A DNA stretch of 64,000 nt, taken from assembly GCA_036504535.1 (NCBI GenBank), contig DASXUY010000014.1, forward strand, positions 124,001 to 188,000, read 5' to 3'. The notes below the pieces were generated by a model. It was not told the origin of the DNA and searched no databases. It worked only from the letters and a program-made list of their open reading frames with translations. The translations under genes and the position numbers were made by a program. Below are positions 16,372 to 25,413 of this stretch, one piece after another (within the stretch, counting starts at the first letter, position 1; each line of letters starts with the position of its first letter). The DNA comes from JARLGU01 sp036504535. GTDB taxonomy: Bacteria; Armatimonadota; Armatimonadia; Armatimonadales; Capsulimonadaceae.

Positions 16372-18693
16372 ATGGCTCGTCGCAAACAATCCATCGTTAT
16401 CGCTGCCGCCATCGCGCAACTGCTTGCTAGCGGTTGCGCTTCCTCACCAGCACATTCCGCACCTAAGCAAGCTTTGTCTGCCCAGGTAGAATTTGACCTT
16501 CCAGAGGAAGCAAAAGTATCGATCAATATATACGATTCCGATGGTCGTCTCGTGCGCGATCTTGTTCATGGCGAAACCAAATCTGCGGGCTCGAATACCG
16601 TCCTTTGGGATGGGCGCGATAACGCCGGGCGGCGCCTTCCGCGCGGCGAATACACGTGGAAGCTGCTTGGTACCAAGGGGCTGCGAGCCACTTATCTTAC
16701 ATCGCTCGGTACTAATCCCAACATGCCTTGGGAATCGTGGCCGGGCAACTATGGCGGCATTTACGCTGTAGCGTGCGATGGTCAGTCGCTCTACTTTGGG
16801 AGCTGTGGCCAATCAACCATTATGCTTGTCAAGCAGTCGATGACAGGGAAGCGCCAGTGGGCGGTGCCATCGTCGTACCAGGAAGCGCAAGGGCCGATTG
16901 CGCTTGGTCGATCGAACGACAAGCTGTTCATGCTGCAGCCCAACGGAATGGTCTACCGCATCGACGCCGATACCGCAGACTATGTGGGACGGTTCAACGC
17001 TGCATGGGTGGAGCGCGACACCTTGATCCCTTCAGCGCTGACGGGACGTAAGGCCGTTGTCAAGCCGCCTCCCCCGAGGCCTGCCCTCTCTCCCTCAGCA
17101 ATGCCTATGGATCTGGCATCGAACGATGATTACGTCATCGTGAGCTATTACGGCTATGATGCGATTCGCTGGTTCCAGCCGTCGACAGGCCGACTTGTCG
17201 ACGAAGCTGTGGTCGCGAAACCACTCGGCGTTGCCATCGACAAGCAAGATCGGGTCCTGGTAATCACAGGCGGTACTGTCACAGCCCTTGGCAAGAGCGA
17301 CAAGAAGGCCAAGGTGATCATTGACGGCGTGCCCGATGCCTACCGCCTCGCGATCAATGCTGCAACTGGCGACATTTTGGTCGCTATGCAAGGCGCGACG
17401 CAGCAAGTGAGCCGGTACACGGCGGACGGCAAACTCATTCGTACATTTGGGCGCTATGGGGGCCGTCATTCAGGCGACTACGTCCCCGAGGACTTCTCCA
17501 ACGTCACCGACATCGCCCCCGATCCGAGTGGAGGGTTCGTGATAAGCGAGGCCGATGCGCCGAGACGCGTCGTGCGCTTCAACCCCGATGGCACCATACG
17601 GCGAGAGTGGGACGGACCACAGTCCTATGCCCCCTATGCTCAAATCGACCCTGCTGGCGCCACCAGTGCTTGGGGCGATAGCGAACTCGACCACCTGATA
17701 CGCTACCGGCTGAATCTAGCCGCGAAATCGTGGAGCGTCGCCGGGGTCTACTCCTATGACACTATCCTGGGTGGTCTCTTTTCCGACCCGTCGGCGCGAC
17801 CGAAAGGCTGGCGCATCCTCCACCATGGTGGCGACACGTTCTTAGCACGGGCCAACCCGTTCCGCGTCGTACGCGTCGATCCCGAAGGCGTTCTTACACC
17901 TGTCGCCGCCATCTTTGCTGTCGATACCACCACGAAGTCGCCAGTGTTAGCTGCGGCGCTCAAGGAGCGAAAGCTGAACCGAGCGGCGTTGCTTTGGACC
18001 GACAAGAACCGTAACGAGAAGCTCGATAGCGAAGAACTCATGGCGCTTGATGAACCCGCGTGGCTCGACGGCAAAAACCAGACTGTTCTCGACGATTTTA
18101 CCGTCGCAGCGATTGATGCTGAGGGCCTTCACAAACTTCTCGTCGATCGCTGGAAGCCCGCTGGTATTCCGCGTTACACCACGGCAGCCCTGTTGCCGTT
18201 GGGCCACGGGAGTATCCGCAATATCGACCCTGAAGCCGCCGCCGTTGACGAAAATGGCGCAATATGGTCCATCTACAACGCCGATGACAGCAACGGCCAG
18301 CGCGTTCGCGGTTTAGTCCGATGGGACAGCGACGGTCTGCCTACTTTCAAAGTCGGCGTTTCCACCGTGACTGCGACATCGTCGCGCTATCTGTCACATA
18401 TCGTTGGCACGCCGCATGGATGCGTGGCAGTCGCCGACCCCGCGAACGGCACCGTGGACGTATGGGACGAGAACGGCCTCTGGGTGGGACAGTTCTTCGA
18501 GTATCCGGATTTCGCCGCAGCGCCGCGTCCCGCCTATCGCCTTAACCCGCACTTCCTGGGACATTCTCTCTATGTCGACCCACATGAGGGCGATGTTTAC
18601 CTGGTCGGTAGCAGTGTCAACAATAACCCAGTAATCAGAATTACCGGGTGGAACGACTGGCTCCGCCAGGGCGGCGATATCACCTTGAAGTAG
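16372..18693 (+). CDS. Secreted lipoprotein with FlgD-like Ig domain, NHL-type propeller and EF-hand loop
   Basis: The start at 16372 gives a textbook lipoprotein signal, MARRKQSIVIAAAIAQ then LLASGC with the lipidated Cys at 22; an earlier in-frame codon at 16282 would bury it. Next comes a FlgD-like Ig domain (~45-105: VSINIYDSDGRLVRDL ... VLWDGRDNAGRRLPRGEYTW). The bulk is a beta-propeller of NHL/SMP-30-like blades (TADGKLIRTFGRYG, RFNPDGTIRREW, VWDENGLWVGQF). Around residue ~545 there is a canonical calcium loop, DKNRNEKLDSEE. FlgD-like Ig plus propeller proteins are usually surface binding proteins; no catalytic site is visible. It may be controlled by the divergent LacI regulator. Confidence 0.7.
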   Translation: MARRKQSIVIAAAIAQLLASGCASSPAHSAPKQALSAQVEFDLPEEAKVSINIYDSDGRLVRDLVHGETKSAGSNTVLWDGRDNAGRRLPRGEYTWKLLGTKGLRATYLTSLGTNPNMPWESWPGNYGGIYAVACDGQSLYFGSCGQSTIMLVKQSMTGKRQWAVPSSYQEAQGPIALGRSNDKLFMLQPNGMVYRIDADTADYVGRFNAAWVERDTLIPSALTGRKAVVKPPPPRPALSPSAMPMDLASNDDYVIVSYYGYDAIRWFQPSTGRLVDEAVVAKPLGVAIDKQDRVLVITGGTVTALGKSDKKAKVIIDGVPDAYRLAINAATGDILVAMQGATQQVSRYTADGKLIRTFGRYGGRHSGDYVPEDFSNVTDIAPDPSGGFVISEADAPRRVVRFNPDGTIRREWDGPQSYAPYAQIDPAGATSAWGDSELDHLIRYRLNLAAKSWSVAGVYSYDTILGGLFSDPSARPKGWRILHHGGDTFLARANPFRVVRVDPEGVLTPVAAIFAVDTTTKSPVLAAALKERKLNRAALLWTDKNRNEKLDSEELMALDEPAWLDGKNQTVLDDFTVAAIDAEGLHKLLVDRWKPAGIPRYTTAALLPLGHGSIRNIDPEAAAVDENGAIWSIYNADDSNGQRVRGLVRWDSDGLPTFKVGVSTVTATSSRYLSHIVGTPHGCVAVADPANGTVDVWDENGLWVGQFFEYPDFAAAPRPAYRLNPHFLGHSLYVDPHEGDVYLVGSSVNNNPVIRITGWNDWLRQGGDITLK

Positions 18694-18829
18694 CGGTTGT
18701 TATCAATCGCGCGCTTGATCGCTTCGTGGTTGCGTCCCCTGCCGTAACAGAGCCAAGCTCCGGTGACTGACCAGGCAACAATTCGCCATCTCTTGCCAGA
18801 CGAGGTATCATAATCGTCGAGGATATTCT

Positions 18830-19327
18830 ATGCTGTCCCGACTCTTTGGATCAAAATCTACCCCCGCGCCCGAAGACGATACGCCCGTTCAGGAACTCGT
18901 GGCTCCGTGGCGGCGGATCGTTATTCCAGCCAGTAGCGCCCCGTTTTCTCTCCGCTCAATCGATAGCGCGGCAAAGCTTGCCGCGAAAAGTCCCGGCTGC
19001 GATGTGCGCCTGCTGTACGTACTTGAAGTGCCGCGCGCTTATGCTCTGCACGCGCCAATGCCTGGCGAAGATTCCCAGGCACAAACGGTGCTGGCGGATG
19101 GTTTGGAAGAAGCCAGGCGCTGGGGCCTCGACGCGGTCACTGATGTGCTGCGCGTTCGAGATGCCATTGAAGGGCTGCTAAAATATATCGAACAGCAGAA
19201 TGTTGATTTGCTTGTGCTCGGGGCGCGACCAGATGAGGTGCGCGGCATCAGCAAAGAGATGGTAGGCGAGCTGTTCCGGCGCGCGTCCTGTGAAGTGGTC
19301 GTGGACTATATCGCCGAGGAGCAGTAA
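18830..19327 (+). CDS. Universal stress protein (UspA) family
   Basis: This cytoplasmic Rossmann-like protein has the order WRRIVIPASSAPFSLRSIDSAAKLA ... VRLLYVLEVPRAYA ... LLKYIEQQNVDLLVLGARPDEVRG ... GELFRRASCEVVV. The G-2x-G-9x-G(S/T) ATP motif is not clear (it reads GARPDEVRGISKEMVGEL), so it may not bind ATP. A 20-residue polar N-terminal extension precedes the domain. GAGGA lies seven bases before the ATG. It is a single gene converging on the alpha/beta hydrolase, with a gap of only seven bases. Confidence 0.75.
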   Translation: MLSRLFGSKSTPAPEDDTPVQELVAPWRRIVIPASSAPFSLRSIDSAAKLAAKSPGCDVRLLYVLEVPRAYALHAPMPGEDSQAQTVLADGLEEARRWGLDAVTDVLRVRDAIEGLLKYIEQQNVDLLVLGARPDEVRGISKEMVGELFRRASCEVVVDYIAEEQ

Positions 19328-19334
19328 AGACTAC

Positions 19335-20204
19335 CTACGCCTCTTCTCCGCTGTCCAGAAAAGCGCGGATATCCCGTGCGAAACCAAGCGGGTCGGTATC
19401 CATGGGCACATGCTGGGCGTGCGGGTATACGATCAGCCGCGAACGGTCGCTTACACCATCCCGCTTACTCAAGTCATCCCACAGCTTCCGGGCCAACGCC
19501 ACCGGCACCACCGTATCCCGCTCGCCGTGCACGACCAATACTGGCAGCGAACCGGGAAGCAAGAGGGGCGTAAACGGCGACTCCACCATGGCCTTGAGCT
19601 GATTATGCATCACACCAGCTTTGTTGTGATGGTAGACGTATCCGCACCGTCGCAGCCAGGGACGCCACGTTCCTCCAGAATTTCGTTCCGGAAACAGCAC
19701 GCTGATGCTGTTTGCTATCCCCGATCCGATACGTGCGAGTTCGACAACAAATGGACCGTGTCCGGGAGCGACATAGGCGCGCGTAACGGGAAGGCGGTCG
19801 GAGTAGACGGCGGCGTTCACGAGGATGAGCTTCTCGATACGCTTCGGTGCGAACAACGCGGCATGCGCCGCAGTGTTGCCGCCCATGGAATGCCCCATCA
19901 GGGAAAACCGCTCAATCCCAAGCCGGTCTGCGGTCTCGAATAACCATCCGACTAACTGCTCGCTGCCCCACGCGTCCAGCGGCGTAGAGCCCCAAGTCCC
20001 TGGCATGTCCAGTGAAACGATGTAGCGTCCATGCCCGTGAAGAGTGAGGAATCGTCGCCAGATCTCTTTGCTGCCACCCCACCCGTGAAGGCATATCAGG
20101 GCTGGCTCGGTGGGATCTCCGATCGCGATACCGCCGACTCCCGGCAGGCTTAGCGATCTGATCGTGGCAGGATCGGGAGGCTGATTCGAAGGATGACGTG
20201 ACAT
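19335..20204 (-). CDS. Alpha/beta hydrolase
   Basis: The oxyanion-hole motif LICLHGWGGSKEIW, the nucleophile elbow GHSMGG (Ser at ~106 from the chosen start), VLVVHGERDTVVPV (acid) and a final His in YPHAQHVPMD complete the triad. There is no signal peptide. The substrate is unknown; the sequence is closest to the general esterase/haloperoxidase-like group. ATG 20204 is chosen because upstream residues in the frame overlap the PAP2 gene and have no family character. The remaining 55-bp overlap with that gene suggests translational coupling. No good ribosome site is visible. Confidence 0.78.
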   Translation of the reverse strand: MSRHPSNQPPDPATIRSLSLPGVGGIAIGDPTEPALICLHGWGGSKEIWRRFLTLHGHGRYIVSLDMPGTWGSTPLDAWGSEQLVGWLFETADRLGIERFSLMGHSMGGNTAAHAALFAPKRIEKLILVNAAVYSDRLPVTRAYVAPGHGPFVVELARIGSGIANSISVLFPERNSGGTWRPWLRRCGYVYHHNKAGVMHNQLKAMVESPFTPLLLPGSLPVLVVHGERDTVVPVALARKLWDDLSKRDGVSDRSRLIVYPHAQHVPMDTDPLGFARDIRAFLDSGEEA

Positions 20205-20605
20205 GCGATTGTTACTACCGGGCATACGACTAAAGACGCTACTACGTCCCAAACCTCGTGGAATCCGGCCAAAACGAGCGACGGTGCCAAGATAGACGCG
20301 CAAAGGGCCGCGAGGGCACCCCACCGGACGCCAAACCGCCACGCAATCGACGTCGCCACACTGGCCGCGAACGCCTCATGCCCACTTGGGAAATACGGGT
20401 GACCGGGCCAAACTGGTTCCGCACGGAGCAGGTGCACCCCGGCGACACAGATCGCAACGCCAAGCAGGCTCGCTAAAACCCAACGCCAGCGGCTGTTATC
20501 CCTGCTACGAAATAGCCCGACAACAAGCCACAGCCAGAGCAGAACGAGTGCGGGATTGATGACGTCTGCCAACAGGTTCGATACGAAGAGCAGAGCGTCA
20601 TGCAT
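20150..20605 (-). CDS. PAP2-superfamily membrane phosphatase
   Basis: This 151-residue integral membrane protein has about four to five hydrophobic helices (VINPALVLLWLWLVVGLF, WVLASLLGVAICVAGVHLL, WGALAALCASILAPSLVLAGF, VVCPVVTIACHVIL). The phosphatase motifs 2 and 3 are visible as FPSGHEAFAAS and GFHEVWDV. Motif 1 (KxxxxxxRP) is only loosely represented before PSGH. Family members remove phosphate from lipid phosphates such as undecaprenyl-pyrophosphate or phosphatidic acid. It lies upstream of and overlaps the alpha/beta hydrolase gene. Confidence 0.78.
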   Translation of the reverse strand: MHDALLFVSNLLADVINPALVLLWLWLVVGLFRSRDNSRWRWVLASLLGVAICVAGVHLLRAEPVWPGHPYFPSGHEAFAASVATSIAWRFGVRWGALAALCASILAPSLVLAGFHEVWDVVASLVVCPVVTIACHVILRISLPILPRSDR

Positions 20606-20654
20606 AACTTCCTAGCGCCCTCTGGATATCATAGGAGAGGGTTTCGCCACGGGA

Positions 20655-22535
20655 TTACGAGTTATCCCCGCCTCCGCCGTCGCTATCGCTCCCACCAAAG
20701 AAGCCAGCGCCACCTGCGGAACCGCTGCTGCCGTAGTCGGATTGATCGTATCCGCTGCCGAAGAACCCTGCACCACCTGCGCTGCTAGAATCGACTGGAG
20801 GTCGCGAATAGCCGTCGTTGAACGCGTAATCGTGCGCCTGTATCCGTTCCCCGTCCAAGAAGCCGCGATCATATGCTCCCCAATGGCTCCAGTTGTCCCA
20901 TCCGGGTGCGTACCCATAGGGAGACATCCACGAGCCGCCGTAAGCGGGCCGACTGAAGAGGCTATCGAGTAACTGTGCCCCGATAAATCCAGCAATCGCT
21001 CCGTTCACAGCGCTGGACCAGCCGTTCTGCTGATATGAGTAGTAGTCACGATAGGGATCGTACGCATCGTACATGTACCACGGCACCTGGCGTCCGCCGA
21101 CCTCGAATGAACGCACTGCCGGGAGTTGGCCGCGTCGAATTTCCGCTGCTTCGGCGGGAGTCGCCAATACCTGTCTGTCGACTCCGCCGACATTGATCGT
21201 TACCGGCACAAGCTTGTCGATGGGAGCGGGGCGGGACGAGAAGAACGACACACCGCGCTCGTTCTCCGGGATATTGGCGAGGTCCTCGACGTCCGCAGGA
21301 AGCGATGCTGCGCTGACAGCCGCATCGCCCGGGATATTGCCCGTGCCACCTGTCGCGCGATCCAGATACCGCTTGGCGTTGACGCTGTCTTCTTTCGCCT
21401 TCTCCAGAAGGCGTTGAGCGCGGACCAAATCGCTGGTTTCCGTTGCGCGGTCGATAATCTTCGTGGCCTGTTCAAAGCGCGCCGCCGATGCTTGCCGGTA
21501 CGCTTTCACCTGATCGGTGTCGGCGTTGTTCTTTGCCAGCGCGGGGATATAGCCGTCAAGGTATTCGATACTCGCCTCTACATCGGAGCGAAGCGCATTG
21601 ACTGGCCCGCGCATCGCATTGAGCTGAGCCGCTTTGCGACGCTTGCCCTTGACGATGATCACAGCGATCACGAGAACGATGATGAGCGCGACAAGCCAGA
21701 TGATATTCTGCTGCATACGGTGTGCCCCGTTGATTTCGCTAACAAATTCGTGCGCCATCGGCGCGATCACCGCATAGTCGCCTGCTTGAAGCTTGGCGAC
21801 ATAATTGCGCGCGATACGTGTCTCGGCTTCGTCGGAAAGATCAGCCGACTTGAGAGCCACTCCAGCACCATAGCCGCTCGTGCTTACGACAATCACACCG
21901 TTCCGTCCAAGATTGAGGTGCTTGTGGATACCTTCGGTGAAGTGCGTGATTGCCGAGTCGCTGCTGTATCTCTTTGAGCGTGCGAGCTTCTGGTACCAAG
22001 ACGGTAGGTGATCGATCAGAGCAATCTTTACCGAAGTGCGAGGGTTTTCGGCGGCGACAGCTTGGAGAGCGGTCTCGTCGACCTTGCCGCTGAACGACGA
22101 GTCGACATACACATTTGTGGTGGCTAGAATCTGCGCCACATTGCCGCTATCACCGGTCGACACTGCTCCCGACCCGGTGGAAGCGGGGGGAGTCGCTGTT
22201 CCCTGCGCGTATTGCGAGTCGCGAGCGAGTTTGCGGCGGAAGCCAGCCTTGTTCTTGGCAAAGCCAAGCGTGCCGTCGATTCGCTGAGCAACCTCAAAAC
22301 ATTCAACCGCCTTGGCGTAGTTGTCTAGCTTCTCGTAAGCCAACCCCAACTTGTAGTAAGCCTTTGCTTGCTCGTCGCCAGTGACTTTGCCGAGGGCAGA
22401 CGTGTATGCGGTAACGGCAGCGGCGTAGTCCTTTGCCTTGTAGGCAGTGTTGCCCTCGTCAAGCGGTCCACCGAAAGCGGCAGGCGCTACAACCAGAAGG
22501 GCCGTCAGTAATGCGGTAAGTTTTGAGATTTTCAT
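20655..22535 (-). CDS. Membrane-anchored TPR/TPM-domain protein with Gly-rich tail
   Basis: A signal peptide (ISKLTALLTALLVVAPAAFGG) is followed by two to three TPR units (~24-95: GNTAYKAKDYAAAVTAYTSAL, AYYKLGLAYEKLDNYAKAVECFEVAQ). Residues ~130-270 look like a TPM domain (IALIDHLPSWYQKLARSKRY, NGVIVVSTSGYGAGVALKSADL). A transmembrane helix (IIWLVALIIVLVIAVIIV, ~278-295) and a charged coiled region follow. The tail is Tyr/Gly/Ser-rich and ends with two GGAGFFG repeats and DSDGGGGDNS. TPM proteins occur in envelope maintenance and photosystem repair; the role here is unknown. Confidence 0.65.
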   Translation of the reverse strand: MKISKLTALLTALLVVAPAAFGGPLDEGNTAYKAKDYAAAVTAYTSALGKVTGDEQAKAYYKLGLAYEKLDNYAKAVECFEVAQRIDGTLGFAKNKAGFRRKLARDSQYAQGTATPPASTGSGAVSTGDSGNVAQILATTNVYVDSSFSGKVDETALQAVAAENPRTSVKIALIDHLPSWYQKLARSKRYSSDSAITHFTEGIHKHLNLGRNGVIVVSTSGYGAGVALKSADLSDEAETRIARNYVAKLQAGDYAVIAPMAHEFVSEINGAHRMQQNIIWLVALIIVLVIAVIIVKGKRRKAAQLNAMRGPVNALRSDVEASIEYLDGYIPALAKNNADTDQVKAYRQASAARFEQATKIIDRATETSDLVRAQRLLEKAKEDSVNAKRYLDRATGGTGNIPGDAAVSAASLPADVEDLANIPENERGVSFFSSRPAPIDKLVPVTINVGGVDRQVLATPAEAAEIRRGQLPAVRSFEVGGRQVPWYMYDAYDPYRDYYSYQQNGWSSAVNGAIAGFIGAQLLDSLFSRPAYGGSWMSPYGYAPGWDNWSHWGAYDRGFLDGERIQAHDYAFNDGYSRPPVDSSSAGGAGFFGSGYDQSDYGSSGSAGGAGFFGGSDSDGGGGDNS

Positions 22536-22580
22536 AACGCCCCAATATTACCCCATGGCGTTGAAACGCGTGCGCTGATT

Positions 22581-22701
22581 AGGACCTCACCCCCGGCCCC
22601 TCTCCTACGATAAGGAGAGGGGTGAAAAGAAAAATCAACTGCCGACAATCTTTCTGGCTCCCCTCTCCTTATCTTAGGAGAGGGGCTGGGGGGTGAGGTC
22701 T
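22581..22701. repeat. REP-like palindromic intergenic element with nested hairpins
   Basis: The ends AGGACCTCACCCCCGGCCCC (from 22581) and GGGGCTGGGGGGTGAGGTCT (to 22701) are inverted copies. Inside are two complete hairpins, CCCCTCTCC...GGAGAGGGG at 22597-22622 and 22660-22685. The design resembles dispersed REP/BIME-type elements found in intergenic DNA of many bacteria. It lies between the 3' end of the PfkB gene and the start of the TPR/TPM gene. Confidence 0.75.
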
Positions 22702-22718
22702 TCCTAGACTCACTGCCC

Positions 22719-23834
22719 CTATGCGGCGGCCTGTTCGGCCAGGAATCCAGCAAGTTGCTCTGCGGACGGGCTGACTGCGGTGCGAACATAATAGCCTGAT
22801 GTGCCTACCGCGACTGTCAGCGATTCGGCGTCGGTGAAGCCAAGCAGCTTGCCCAGGCAGAAGCCAGCGTTGAAGTGGTCGCCAGCGCCTGTCGAGATCA
22901 GGGGCTCTTCGACGAACGGCCCGTCGACGTCACCCGTCAGCACGCCGCGCGATGCCGCGACCGCATAGGCGCGCGGGTGGACAACCACCGACTCAATGTC
23001 GAGCGCGTTGCTGATGTAGACTGCCGTAGCCTGGACATTCTGCCGACCGCTCTGCTGGCCCTTGTACCCGAGAGCGACGGCGATACGGAACGCTTCCTTC
23101 TCGTTCAAGCCCAGGGTCGTTGGCCCGTATTTCTGGAACTGCGCCAGAAGGCGACATCCAGCAGCTACCTTTTCGTCGTCATGCCGTTCGGGGTCGGCGA
23201 GATCGAAAAAGAACCGGCCGGACGGTGCATTCTTGGAGAGCACTTCGAGCGCTTTGACCCATATGTCATTCATATTGGGGATCATGGTCCAGTTGACGAG
23301 GGCCACAAGGTTCGATTTCGTCAAACCAGCCGTAAGCGCATCTGCACCCATTCGCTCGACAATACGATCCCACGTGATATCGAGCAGCATGGATTGTTTG
23401 CCCAGCATGATCTTACCGTCGTCGAACTCGAGCGCATCGGTGTGCCCGGGGTCGCCAAGATTAACCACAGTGGCGCGGTCTGCGATCTCAGCGAATGCCG
23501 GATGCACCGAGCCTTCGCCGAAGGGACCTACGGCCGTAACCCCAACTCCAGCCGCAGCCATCGCATTCGCCATGATCGGGCCGTTACCGCCAAGTTTCGT
23601 CTGGTTAACGATCAGCTCGACATTGCAGCTCTGCCCCGCAGCTTCGGCGATTTTCCCGGCGAAGTCGCTCATGCGTGGAAGCGTTGTGTAGGTGGTGGGC
23701 GACGTCCGCTTGTCGACGACGCGAATGATCTCATCCACGAATGCGTCCACGCCGACGAGGGCGGTTAACGAACCGACGCTTTTGGCGGCGGCGCCGAGCT
23801 TGATGGCGGTCTCTTTAGTCAATTGTGCCTGCAT
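22719..23834 (-). CDS. PfkB-family carbohydrate kinase
   Basis: This is a ribokinase-like sugar or nucleoside kinase of the cytoplasm. The substrate lid and Gly-Gly region appear as TKLGGNGPIMANAMAAAGVGVTAVGPFG, and the PfkB signature 2 as ISTGAGDHFNAGFCLGKLLG, with the catalytic Asp in GAGD. At 371 residues it is slightly longer than ribokinase; an insert around 150-220 contains ALVNWTMIPNMNDIWVKAL. The start at 23834 (MQAQLTKE) has GGGAGAG upstream; a longer frame to 23903 is unsupported. The specific sugar cannot be read from sequence. Confidence 0.85.
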   Translation of the reverse strand: MQAQLTKETAIKLGAAAKSVGSLTALVGVDAFVDEIIRVVDKRTSPTTYTTLPRMSDFAGKIAEAAGQSCNVELIVNQTKLGGNGPIMANAMAAAGVGVTAVGPFGEGSVHPAFAEIADRATVVNLGDPGHTDALEFDDGKIMLGKQSMLLDITWDRIVERMGADALTAGLTKSNLVALVNWTMIPNMNDIWVKALEVLSKNAPSGRFFFDLADPERHDDEKVAAGCRLLAQFQKYGPTTLGLNEKEAFRIAVALGYKGQQSGRQNVQATAVYISNALDIESVVVHPRAYAVAASRGVLTGDVDGPFVEEPLISTGAGDHFNAGFCLGKLLGFTDAESLTVAVGTSGYYVRTAVSPSAEQLAGFLAEQAAA

Positions 23835-24291
23835 AAATCTCTCCCTTGTGCAGCCGTCGCAAAAGTGCGCTCGGCCGTGTTTCGCGCCATTCGTTAGGCG
23901 CAATCATGGCAATAAGTACAGCGGGTTTGTTCGTTGGGAAGCCGGCAATGCGAGGGTGCTGCCGTTCGTCCTAACAGCCGCACGCCAAAATGAATGTTTC
24001 GGCGGCTTGGTATGAACATTATACTGTGGATGTCTTGGATTTGCACGTGAATGGACGTGGTGTAGGGAGTAGTTTACGGGGCGCTCCCGACCCGCGTTGG
24101 CCATTTTTCTTCCGCCTTTGCGAGCGGTAAGGTTCAGCTTGATGGAGTTCGCAGAGTGCTGTTCGCCATCTAGACCTGGAGGCATGCAGCGGGATACGCG
24201 TCCAACGAGACTCTGGTGACTCCAGCATATCGCCCAAAGGTCGCCGCGCCCTTCTGCAACGGTGGATGGGGAGTTGACGTCAAATCTCGAG
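23835..24291. other. Intergenic region upstream of the PfkB gene
   Basis: These 457 bp hold no gene I can support. A minus-strand TATAAT (24023-24018) is a possible -10 box for the kinase gene, but no -35 match is seen. No clear terminator for the upstream Gfo/Idh/MocA operon was found here. Confidence 0.4.
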
Positions 24292-25392
24292 CTATAAGTT
24301 GACGGCGGTCGAAACTGAGCTTTTGATCACTTCATCTACGGATACTTCGCGCGCGAGACTGTCCGACAGGTAGATGCCTTCACTGATCAACAGGGTTTGG
24401 AGCGCTATTTCAGCAGTAGGGAGCAGTGGCGCGCGCCCTTGAAGCACCGCGATCCAATGCTGCTGACTGCTGTCGTATACGTCGCCACTGCCATGCACGT
24501 CGTGCCAACGTGTGTAGGCGTTGCCCAGGTTGTAGGTGGAGTCGACAAGAATCTCGTCCTGGGTGGTGTGGAAGCTGAAGGGCTCGAGCCTAATTCCACC
24601 TTTCGAACCGACGACGCAACTGCCCTCGAATGCGTTGAGGTGAATGGCCCACGCCTCGATGATGTCTAGCGTAAGTCCACCTTCGAAGCGCACCAAGCCC
24701 AGGCCAAGTTCTTCGACGTCGTAGCGGCCACTCTCACGCCTGTTCGCATCCATGTCCGTTTCTTGGTAGGTTTTCCCGCTGATACGCAGGGGTTTTGGCA
24801 TGCCCATCAGGTAGAGCAGCTGGGAGATATGGTAAACGCCCATATCATAGAGGGCGCCCCCAGCAGCAATGTCCTTTCGCACAAAGTTCAACGTACCGTA
24901 GCCATCTACATACGGCCGACCGCGCCGCCGATAACCTGTAGAACGAGCGTGATACAGCTTGCCGAGCCTGCCGTTTTCAATCAACAGTTTGGCGGCTCTC
25001 GTCTCTCTAGAGTACAGAAACGCTAGCTGAATGTGCAGCTTACGGTCGCAGGATTTCGCCGCTTCAAGCATTGCGGCCGCATCCCGATAAGAGCCTGCCA
25101 TGGGCTTCTCGCAATAGACATGCTTGCCTGCTTGGAGAGCCGCTATCGCAACCGGGGCGTGCAGGTTATTGTGCAGGCAGACATCCACCGCGTCGATATC
25201 GTCACGCATGATCAGTTCCCGAAAGTTGGTCGTTGTGCTCGTTACCCCGTACAACGATGCAACCCGAGCTAGCTCCGCTTCGTCAATGTCGCAGAATGCG
25301 GCGAGTTCGGCACCAGGGATTTTTGAGTAGTTTTCCAGATGCTGCTTGCCGATTTGGCCAACGCCCACGACACCTATGCGTATTCGATCCAT
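24292..25392 (-). CDS. Gfo/Idh/MocA-family oxidoreductase
   Basis: This is an NAD(P)-dependent sugar or polyol dehydrogenase. The N-terminal Rossmann fold begins IRIGVVGVGQIGKQHLENY (GxGxxG), with NLHAPVAIAALQAGKHVYCEKPM carrying the conserved EKP lysine near residue 96. The C-terminal domain contains GGALYDMGVYHISQLLYLMG. It is the last gene of a minus-strand run of eight that begins with the GH39 enzyme, and starts 21 bp after the TIM-barrel gene. The probable role is oxidation of a sugar or glycoside in the same pathway as the second copy at 29175-30206. Confidence 0.88.
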   Translation of the reverse strand: MDRIRIGVVGVGQIGKQHLENYSKIPGAELAAFCDIDEAELARVASLYGVTSTTTNFRELIMRDDIDAVDVCLHNNLHAPVAIAALQAGKHVYCEKPMAGSYRDAAAMLEAAKSCDRKLHIQLAFLYSRETRAAKLLIENGRLGKLYHARSTGYRRRGRPYVDGYGTLNFVRKDIAAGGALYDMGVYHISQLLYLMGMPKPLRISGKTYQETDMDANRRESGRYDVEELGLGLVRFEGGLTLDIIEAWAIHLNAFEGSCVVGSKGGIRLEPFSFHTTQDEILVDSTYNLGNAYTRWHDVHGSGDVYDSSQQHWIAVLQGRAPLLPTAEIALQTLLISEGIYLSDSLAREVSVDEVIKSSVSTAVNL

Positions 25393-25413
25393 TTGGAAAT
25401 GTCCTTTTGCAGC

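Noticed and set aside
21126..21977. Plus-strand frame opposite the TPR/TPM gene
   Set aside because: The minus-strand protein has a signal peptide, TPRs and a transmembrane helix; the opposite frame is featureless.
22875..23768. Plus-strand open frame of 297 codons opposite the PfkB kinase
   Set aside because: It is the mirror of a GC-rich true gene; no ribosome site or domain.
24018..24023. TATAAT on the minus strand upstream of the PfkB gene as a full promoter
   Set aside because: No acceptable -35 hexamer lies 16-18 bases upstream, so only a weak -10 candidate remains.
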